Assembly: GCA_905197435.1 (NCBI GenBank)
Contig: CAJJYX010000098.1
Coordinates: 1-12,022, forward strand
DNA length: 12,022 nt
From: an uncultured Bacteroides sp.
GTDB taxonomy: Bacteria > Bacteroidota > Bacteroidia > Bacteroidales > Bacteroidaceae
Direction: 5' to 3'
The notes beneath the pieces are model-generated. The model saw nothing but the letters and a program-made list of their open reading frames with translations. It was not told the origin of the DNA and did not search any database. The stretch's first letter is position 1. The number at the start of each line of letters is the position of its first letter. A program made the translations under genes and the position numbers. Below, piece after piece: positions 7,493 through 12,022 of this stretch.

Positions 7493-8134
7493 TCACTCTT
7501 CATTAAGTTCTTCGTATTCAGCTTCCTCAATATCCGCATCGCGCAGCAGGCGCTTCTTCTCGGCCTTCTCGATGGGAAGGTTCTCTATCAGGTTCAGATA
7601 GAATCCTTTATTGTGCTTGGAGGCAATCTCCTTCAGGGAGGCCTTGCTGTATCCCAAGTCTTCCGGAGTAAGTTCGGGAGATATCAAAAAAATAATCCCC
7701 AGGTTACGGTCGGCTTCAGCTATCTCGGCGGCACGGCGACGACATTCCAAGGCGGCGGCATAGCACTTGCCCTGGGTCTTGTAGTCACCGGCAGCCGCAC
7801 AGAGTTTGGCAAGATCCTCGTACTTGTCGGCATAGTTGGACTCCCACACCTTGATGGACACATTGTTGTCGATATTGAAGTAATTGATGGCCGCATAAAT
7901 GCGTGCCTTACATGTACGTTCATCCACATTTATCTGCTGCTGGGCATTGATGCGTTGGCGCAGCTGCTTGGCGGCACGGGTGATGTTACGCTCGTATTCG
8001 TAAATCTCTGCCGCCCATTGCAGCTGCTTGAGGAATAACTGCACATCGGCAGGAATGCCATCACACTTCCCGGTGGTGAGGAATGTGGATATCAAGTCCG
8101 GATGTATCTTATCAAGTGTGTCGAGTCTGGTCAT
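7493..8134 (-). CDS. putative small-terminase-like protein
   Basis: A 213-residue, mostly helical protein immediately upstream of the large terminase and overlapping the previous gene by four bases (ATGA, 8131-8134). It opens with MTRLDTLDKIHPDLISTFLT, then charged helices with ITRAAKQLRQRINAQQQINV (residues about 51-70). A central helical pair, CKARIYAAINYFNI and CYAAALECRRRAAEIAEADR, is followed by an acidic end (DADIEEAEYEELNEE). Small terminases normally occupy this position and combine a DNA-binding helical domain with an oligomerisation region; the first part could serve that role. I see no definite family signature, so small terminase or packaging accessory is inference from context. 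It has no membrane segments. Confidence 0.8.
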   Translation of the reverse strand: MTRLDTLDKIHPDLISTFLTTGKCDGIPADVQLFLKQLQWAAEIYEYERNITRAAKQLRQRINAQQQINVDERTCKARIYAAINYFNIDNNVSIKVWESNYADKYEDLAKLCAAAGDYKTQGKCYAAALECRRRAAEIAEADRNLGIIFLISPELTPEDLGYSKASLKEIASKHNKGFYLNLIENLPIEKAEKKRLLRDADIEEAEYEELNEE

Positions 8135-8481
8135 ATTCCAAAGAGTTGGTTTCTTAAGTCTTTGACTGTCCGTTCCTGCTTACGTGTTTCCAAGGTCTCA
8201 ATAGCGGAGACATCACCACTTTCCGCTTTCTTGGCAAGTTCGGCATCGATATTGTATTCTCCCAGGGCACAACCGTTACGGTAGGCGTCGTAATATACAT
8301 CTCCGGGCATCAACAAGCGGACTGTCAGTGCCGTCCTTTCCTTTCCACGCAGGCCGAGAAGCGTACATATACGGTGGGGAGTGTATCCCAAAGCACCGAA
8401 AGTACGCACCTGGGATACATATTCATCGCCTATTAGGACGGCTTTATCTGTGTCTGAAGTTAGAGTGAGTTCCTTTTTCAT
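8131..8481 (-). CDS. HTH-like small protein, possible terminase small subunit part
   Basis: A 116-residue protein overlapping both neighbours by ATGA (8478-8481 and 8131-8134). Residues about 29-56 (ALGYTPHRICTLLGLRGKER) look like a helix-turn-helix. The C-terminal half contains the pattern ELAKKAESGDVSAIETLETR, resembling the AKxGDxxAIxxL stretch seen in small terminases and related phage DNA-binding proteins. It could be the DNA-recognition component of packaging, working with the 213-residue gene, or a regulator associated with the methyltransferase. The gene is firm; the assignment between these roles is open. Confidence 0.8.
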   Translation of the reverse strand: MKKELTLTSDTDKAVLIGDEYVSQVRTFGALGYTPHRICTLLGLRGKERTALTVRLLMPGDVYYDAYRNGCALGEYNIDAELAKKAESGDVSAIETLETRKQERTVKDLRNQLFGI

Positions 8482-9788
8482 TTCAACAAGGATTGGGTAT
8501 CTGTAACAGAAAGAATTTCTCCATTCCGGATTAACCGGACGGGCTGTTCAGGGAACATGGCGCGGTACCGGTGAATGGTGGCAGTGACATACTTCGGGTC
8601 TATCTCCATGGCATGACAGATACGGTCTATCTGCTGGCATGCCATGAGGGTCGAACCGGATCCGGAGAAGATGTCGAGGACTATCTGACCGGAAGTGCTG
8701 GAGTTGGATATTGGATATGCCATAAGGGCTATGGGCTTCATTGTCGGATGTATGGCATTGCGCTGCGGCTTGTCGAAATTCCAGACGGTAGTCTGCTTAC
8801 GGTCGGAATTCCATTGATGTCCGGCACCCGGTTTCCAGCCATAGAGACAAGGTTCATGCTGCCATTGGTAATCCTGGCGTCCCATCACCATAGTATTCTT
8901 TACCCAGATGCAGCATTGTGCAATCTTGAATCCCGCTTTCCTGAGAGAAGCCCGGAAATTCTCGCCTTCACTGTCCGCATGGAATATATAGTAGGATCCT
9001 CCCGGCTTGAGCACGGCGAACATGACAGAGAACACCTGCCTGAGAAAGGTGGCGAACAAATCGTTTTCCATGGAATCGTTCTGGATGGTGAGTTCCTCCT
9101 CTGTACCGCCTTCATAGTTCACGTTGTACGGTGGGTCTGTGACGCACAAGTCCGCATGCTGCCCGTTCATCAGCGCCGTGATGTCCGCTTTGGAACGACA
9201 ATCTCCACACATCAGACGGTGGTTGCCGAGCAACCATATATCACCGGACCTGGCAATTATAGTATCTTCAGATGAAGGAACATTAAAATCAATGGCATCT
9301 TCCTGCACATTTTCCGACTCATGTTCTTGGGCAAAAAGGGAGGAAACCTGCCCGAAATCAGTGGTCTTGACCTCATAACCCAGGTTGAAGCGCTGCAGGG
9401 TGTCAGAATCTATATTATATTTTTTGAACAGCAGGGTATCCGGATTCTTGGTGGCAAACTCGGAATTATAGGCTGCGATTTCCTCTACCGCTTCCTTCTT
9501 GTCTGCCGCAAAAATGGGTTCATAAGGTATTTCTGGTATTGTAAACCCGGATTTGCGCAATGCAAGCAGTGCTTTCCGTCTTTGATGGGCATCGATAATC
9601 CATAGCTTTCCGTCCGGATCCTGCCAGGCTTTGAATGCATACTTGAAACCACGGGTGATGATAAGCATCTGCAGTTTCGATAATTTGTCTGGATCAGACT
9701 TCTTGAAGTCTTCCTGAAGCTCTAAGAACGAATCCAGCGGGGCAGTAGGCAAACCACCCAAATTAAATACTTCTATCAGCTTTTCCAT
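8478..9788 (-). CDS. ParB-like domain / DNA methyltransferase fusion (beta class)
   Basis: A 436-residue protein predicted to transfer a methyl group from SAM to an exocyclic amino group in DNA, probably N6-adenine (N4-cytosine not excluded). The N-terminal third is ParB/Srx-like: PLDSFLELQED followed by WIIDAHQRRKALLALRKSG (residues 63-81), as in many phage methylase fusions. The linker contains LLGNHRLMCGDC (186-197). Catalytic motif IV is DPPY (218-221), then IHPTMKP (346-352) and the SAM-binding motif DIFSGSGST (372-380). Motif IV before motif I places it in the beta class. The start at 9788 lies one base after the upstream stop; an extension to 9842 would overlap that gene by 53 bases. 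No restriction endonuclease is visible nearby, so it is probably an orphan anti-restriction or regulatory methylase. Confidence 0.9.
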   Translation of the reverse strand: MEKLIEVFNLGGLPTAPLDSFLELQEDFKKSDPDKLSKLQMLIITRGFKYAFKAWQDPDGKLWIIDAHQRRKALLALRKSGFTIPEIPYEPIFAADKKEAVEEIAAYNSEFATKNPDTLLFKKYNIDSDTLQRFNLGYEVKTTDFGQVSSLFAQEHESENVQEDAIDFNVPSSEDTIIARSGDIWLLGNHRLMCGDCRSKADITALMNGQHADLCVTDPPYNVNYEGGTEEELTIQNDSMENDLFATFLRQVFSVMFAVLKPGGSYYIFHADSEGENFRASLRKAGFKIAQCCIWVKNTMVMGRQDYQWQHEPCLYGWKPGAGHQWNSDRKQTTVWNFDKPQRNAIHPTMKPIALMAYPISNSSTSGQIVLDIFSGSGSTLMACQQIDRICHAMEIDPKYVTATIHRYRAMFPEQPVRLIRNGEILSVTDTQSLLK

Positions 9789-9789
9789 T

Positions 9790-10293
9790 TTACTTAGAAT
9801 TGAATTTTTGTAATATTGCTTTGAACAGTGATTCCCGTTCACGGTGACGTCGGAGATTCTCCTTATCTTGGGTGCGCTTATTTTGCCTGTCAGCGCGTTT
9901 CAGGTAACATTCGTATCTGCGAATATTGTCCGCTACATTCTTATGCAGGCGCAGGAACTCCTGCGGCTCCGTCTGCAGCAGCTTCTCCAGTTGTGCTCTC
10001 TCTGACTGGTGGGCTATGAGCGGATGGATGTAGAGGAACTTCCCAGTATCGTTGAACGATTGCAGCTCATCGAATGCCTGAAGGTTACGGATGCGCAGCT
10101 CCACCATATTCATGATGTCACGCTTCTGCGGCTTTCTTTCCAGACTTTCGTCGAGCTGCTTCATCTGTTTCCAAGTGACCACACGGTCATTGTAGATGAG
10201 TGTGGCTATTTGGACTTGCGGGTCGAAGAGGTTGTCCCAGTCGATTTGCGGGTATTCTTCTTGCTTTTGGATTCGGAAGCCTTGGCTGGTTCT
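9790..10293 (-). CDS. -1 frame continuation of the coiled-coil gene (frameshift product)
   Basis: Second half of a predicted fusion protein. After the slip site at 10293-10301 this frame is open for 167 codons to a TAA at 9790-9792. It reads RTSQGFRIQKQEEYPQIDWD at first, later IATLIYNDRVVTWKQMKQLD, FNDTGKFLYIHPLI and a basic helical end (RQNKRTQDKENLRRHRERES). The only conventional start in the frame is a GTG at 10182, giving 130 residues, but clearly protein-like sequence (YPQIDWDNLFDPQVQIATLI) extends 37 codons further upstream with no start codon, up to the slip site. The upstream bound of the frame is a TGA at 10348-10350. The preferred reading is therefore a 341-residue fusion (174 + 167). 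Independent initiation at the GTG 10182 is the alternative. The function is unknown; it ends one base before the methyltransferase start. Confidence 0.75.
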   Translation of the reverse strand, partial: RTSQGFRIQKQEEYPQIDWDNLFDPQVQIATLIYNDRVVTWKQMKQLDESLERKPQKRDIMNMVELRIRNLQAFDELQSFNDTGKFLYIHPLIAHQSERAQLEKLLQTEPQEFLRLHKNVADNIRRYECYLKRADRQNKRTQDKENLRRHRERESLFKAILQKFNSK

Positions 10294-10814
10294 TTTTTTT
10301 TCTCTTCTTCCAGAGCCTGCTCTGTCTCCTCTGCACGGGCTTCCGCTTCATCGGCACGTTGTTCGGCTTCTTCAGCACGGGCTTCTGCTTCATCCTTGGC
10401 TTCCTCCGCTTCATTGGCACGCTGTTCGGCTTCTTCAACCCGAGCTTCTGCCTCTTCAAGCGTTTGTTTCAATTCTTCCGTTGAATCGTCGGACGGAGCA
10501 GTTTCAGGCTTTTCCACGTCATCATGTTGGCTGGTTCCTTCAGCATGTGTTGTTTCCTCTTCGGACACTTGCTGCTTGGGGGAGATCTGCTCTTTCGCCA
10601 TCATAGTCCGGCGATACTCACGTATCTTTTCACGGGTGGCACAATCTAACAGTGCATAAAGGATATCATCAGCATAACGTTTGGGATTACGTGAGAATGT
10701 GGCAAGCTGCTGAAATGCAGGAGCTTCTTTAGCCAGTAACTCAAGGTCATATCGTGCCGCATCCGGATTCCGGAGAGCTACGAAATGTGTCTTCTTTTCT
10801 TTGAAACTATACAT
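10206..10814 (-). CDS. acidic coiled-coil phage protein with Lys-rich tail (0 frame)
   Basis: A 202-residue protein. Residues 1-75 form a folded helical domain (FVALRNPDAARYDLELLAKE, then RYADDILYALLDCATREKIR); 76-112 are an acidic, Ser/Thr/Pro-rich linker. Residues 113-168 are eight clean heptads rich in Glu, Ala and Arg (EEAEARV, EEAEQRA, NEAEEAK, DEAEARA and so on), forming a coiled coil. After the three lysines at 172-174 the 0-frame ends in a basic Lys/Ser/Thr tail. The nine-A run encoding KKK is where a -1 shift would swap this tail for the 167-residue extension. It follows the tail-like gene with a hairpin between them. The layout (short product and frameshifted long product after a major tail-like protein) recalls lambda G/GT tail chaperones, but a tape-measure gene does not follow, so that role is only a possibility. 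No Shine-Dalgarno is seen before the ATG. Confidence 0.85.
   Translation of the reverse strand: MYSFKEKKTHFVALRNPDAARYDLELLAKEAPAFQQLATFSRNPKRYADDILYALLDCATREKIREYRRTMMAKEQISPKQQVSEEETTHAEGTSQHDDVEKPETAPSDDSTEELKQTLEEAEARVEEAEQRANEAEEAKDEAEARAEEAEQRADEAEARAEETEQALEEEKKKEPAKASESKSKKNTRKSTGTTSSTRKSK
10293..10301 (-). promoter_or_regulatory. candidate -1 ribosomal frameshift (or transcriptional slippage) site
   Basis: Run of nine A residues on the minus strand, read in the 0 frame as GAG AAA AAA AAA GAA. It contains the slippery heptamer A AAA AAA, on which tandem lysyl-tRNAs can re-pair one base back. The purine-rich GGAAGAAGAG just upstream could act as a stimulatory internal Shine-Dalgarno, though such sequences count less in Bacteroidota. 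Addition of one A by RNA polymerase slippage would give the same fusion. I see no strong stem immediately downstream. Confidence 0.7.
10311..10478 (-). repeat. 21-base-period imperfect tandem repeat (heptad coding)
   Basis: Eight imperfect copies of a 21-base unit, each encoding one heptad (consensus E/D-E-A-E-x-R-A). Two blocks are nearly identical at protein level: DEAEARAEEAEQRA and the following DEAEARAEETEQAL. Units can be gained or lost in phase without breaking the reading frame, so coiled-coil length may vary among related phages. The array ends immediately before the slip site. Confidence 0.8.
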
Positions 10815-10833
10815 AATATAAAGATTTAAATCC

Positions 10834-10877
10834 TACAAGCCGACATGTTGTCAGTGAGGTGGTTATGCCGGCTTGTA
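10834..10877. repeat. intercistronic inverted repeat
   Basis: Perfect 9-base inverted repeat TACAAGCCG / CGGCTTGTA, extended after one mismatch by CAT / ATG, with a loop of about 18 bases. It lies in the 78-base gap between the tail-like gene and the coiled-coil gene. No U-tract follows on the coding strand, so it is not a standard terminator there; it may stabilise mRNA or lower read-through. On the opposite strand a T-run follows about nine bases later, but no gene faces it. Confidence 0.7.
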
Positions 10878-10892
10878 AGAGGTCGTTTTTTA

Positions 10893-11894
10893 CTAAGCTG
10901 TCTGCACACGGCTACCGGACACTTCAACGAGCGTAGAGGCATCGAGTACCATGAAAGTGATGGAGGAACCAGCCTTGGCTGTCCAAGTAGCGCCGTCTTC
11001 CAGGACAAAACTGTTGCCGTCAGCAATGGTGGCTGCTTTGTCGGTACCGGTACCCTCAAGCGTGATATAACGTCCCTTGTCATTGGCTGTCAATCCGCTG
11101 ACAGTAGAGATAGCGTATGTAGCCGCACTTCCATCAGGAATTGTGTACCGGTTATTAGTGGATTTAATGGCGAGCTCTGTTGCACCTGCCGTGTGGGCAG
11201 CTGCCGGAGCACGGACAATGTCACCCGTATACTTGTAATACTGGTCAATGCTTGTACGTGTGAAGGTATAAGTGACGTAACGCCCGTCCTTGTCATTCTT
11301 GGACTCGAAGGAGGAGAGTACCATCGGACGATCATAATTGCCGAGAATGTACCACTGTGCATCGCCCACTTCTTTGAAGAGGATGATGAACTTTCCGCCG
11401 GCATGCTGCTCTATGAAATCAAGTAGTTGGTCACGCATACCGCCCATAATGGCAACAAAAGTATTTGTACCGCTTGTAGTGATATCTCCCTTTTCACCAG
11501 TGGAAGAGTAGGTCGGGATGTCATGTGCCAAAAAGTATTTCATGTATTGTCCGTTTTTCATTGGGATAGTACTTATCTCGCGTTGCTGGTTAGGGAGGGG
11601 GAAAGGAACATCTGAATTTATCTGGTCGATATCCACCAGATAAATCTTGTAGGCAATATTTGAACCGTGCGTCTTACGGTCAGACACATCGTCCACATCA
11701 CCAATGACCATCATGGCGGCCAGTGTGGTACCGGAAAATCCGGAAATGCCCAGCATAGAACCAGGAGACATGAACATATCAAGGATGAACACGAGTGCCA
11801 GAAGCACCATCAGTGATAGGAAAAAACGGACCTGCATCTTGCGGGCAGCCTGGTTCCCTTTACGGAAGGGATCTGCAATTTTTTTTGCTTTCAT
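10893..11894 (-). CDS. putative structural (tail-tube-like) protein with N-terminal membrane-type segment
   Basis: A 333-residue protein in three parts. Residues 1-60 are basic then hydrophobic: KAKKIADPFRKGNQAARKMQ precedes a 19-21-residue apolar stretch (VRFFLSLMVLLALVFILDMF). Residues about 61-230 are a beta-rich domain: MVIGDVDDVSDR, IAYKIYLVDIDQIN, IPMKNGQYMKYFLAHDIPTY, FVAIMGGMRDQLLDFIEQHA, KFIILFKEVGDAQWYILGNY. This has the feel of a major tail or virion structural protein of Bacteroidales phages. The last 100 residues are Ala/Thr/Gly-rich, like an immunoglobulin-like or decoration domain (ITLEGTGTDKAATIADGNSF). An internal start at Met61 or Met62 (11714 or 11711) would yield the core without the hydrophobic segment. 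A hairpin terminator lies upstream. The structural role is inferred from style and neighbours, not from a domain match. Confidence 0.75.
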   Translation of the reverse strand: MKAKKIADPFRKGNQAARKMQVRFFLSLMVLLALVFILDMFMSPGSMLGISGFSGTTLAAMMVIGDVDDVSDRKTHGSNIAYKIYLVDIDQINSDVPFPLPNQQREISTIPMKNGQYMKYFLAHDIPTYSSTGEKGDITTSGTNTFVAIMGGMRDQLLDFIEQHAGGKFIILFKEVGDAQWYILGNYDRPMVLSSFESKNDKDGRYVTYTFTRTSIDQYYKYTGDIVRAPAAAHTAGATELAIKSTNNRYTIPDGSAATYAISTVSGLTANDKGRYITLEGTGTDKAATIADGNSFVLEDGATWTAKAGSSITFMVLDASTLVEVSGSRVQTA

Positions 11895-11922
11895 ACAATT
11901 CTTTTTTTAAGTTCATAATCAA

Positions 11923-11958
11923 AACGCGGGACGGGCTTAAGTGGACCCGCCCCGCGTT
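11923..11958 (-). terminator. strong hairpin terminator
   Basis: Inverted repeat AACGCGGG and CGGG on one side, CCCG and CCCGCGTT on the other, separated at one position by a pair that is G-U in the minus-strand RNA (A-C in the plus strand). This gives a 13-pair GC-rich stem with a 10-base loop. On the minus strand it is followed by TTTGATT, a short U-rich tail. It lies 29 bases past the stop at 11987 and just ahead of the 11894 start, so it should end transcription of the upstream gene or let only part of it through. Confidence 0.75.
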
Positions 11959-11986
11959 ACTTACAAAACATTTGTTTAACAACTAA

Positions 11987-12022
11987 TTATCTGACTCCCG
12001 GAATGTTAGGCTGGAGTTCAGC
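11987..12022 (-). CDS. 3' end of an upstream gene (partial)
   Basis: Only the last 11 codons and a TAA are present, reading AELQPNIPGVR in the preferred frame. The alternative frame reads LNSSLTFRESDN and ends at a TAG a few bases later. A terminator hairpin directly downstream supports a gene ending here. The product cannot be identified from this fragment; position ahead of a structural gene suggests another virion protein. Confidence 0.4.
   Translation of the reverse strand, partial: AELQPNIPGVR

Noticed and set aside
7469..8038. 189-codon plus-strand ORF
   Set aside because: It is antisense to two well-supported genes and has no independent signals.
9789..9842. 18-codon upstream extension of the methyltransferase
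   Set aside because: It overlaps the end of the preceding coding frame, and the ATG at 9788 lies one base after that stop and leads directly into the ParB-like domain.
10187..10459. 90-codon minus-strand ORF in the third frame over the coiled-coil repeat
   Set aside because: It is very Lys/Arg/Pro-rich and simply the third-frame reading of the 21-base repeat; it begins inside the repeat and lacks protein-like features.
10009..10659. 216-codon plus-strand ORF
   Set aside because: Its Ser/Ala/Cys-rich repeats mirror the coiled-coil repeat on the opposite strand; it is an antisense shadow.
1..12022. tRNA genes, CRISPR arrays, insertion sequences, integrase or attachment sites
   Set aside because: None was recognised by reading either strand; the window is almost fully occupied by minus-strand coding sequence and no gap exceeds about 110 bases.

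Overview
The window looks like the packaging and structural region of a tailed phage or prophage of a Bacteroidota (probably Bacteroidales) host. Every convincing gene lies on the minus strand, so transcription runs from high to low coordinates. The host assignment is inference. It rests on A/T-rich leaders without clear Shine-Dalgarno sequences before the isolated starts (11894, 10814, 5641), moderate GC, and several proteins that look to me like hypothetical proteins common in Bacteroidales phages. No database was consulted.

Layout in transcription order. At 11987-12022 is the probable last few codons of an upstream gene. A strong hairpin terminator follows (11923-11958). Next come a structural, tail-tube-like protein with an unusual hydrophobic N-terminus (11894-10893) and an intercistronic inverted repeat. 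A coiled-coil protein (10814-10206) follows; its reading appears to continue by a -1 frameshift at a nine-A run (10301-10293) into a second reading frame ending at 9790. Then a ParB-like/beta-class DNA methyltransferase fusion (9788-8478), two small genes in the usual place of a small terminase (8481-8131 and 8134-7493), and the large terminase (about 7491-5737).

After a 95-base A/T-rich gap, a second tightly coupled block runs 5641-1336. It holds a 55-residue ORF, a conserved-looking 101-residue protein, the portal protein, and three proteins that are probably connector, neck or tail-completion components. Its internal junctions are stop/start overlaps of 4 or 7 bases.

After a further 107-base gap comes a two-gene unit: an amidoligase (ATP-grasp-like COOH-NH2 ligase family) and an 81-residue partner. 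This unit probably continues off the left edge.

Functionally, the terminase and portal package DNA, the methyltransferase probably modifies phage DNA, and the connector-type proteins finish the head. The amidoligase unit is likely an accessory system that makes a peptide or isopeptide bond on an unknown substrate. The observations most worth follow-up are the frameshift fusion, the amidoligase pair, and the unusual placement of the methyltransferase and the frameshifted pair directly ahead of the terminase genes.
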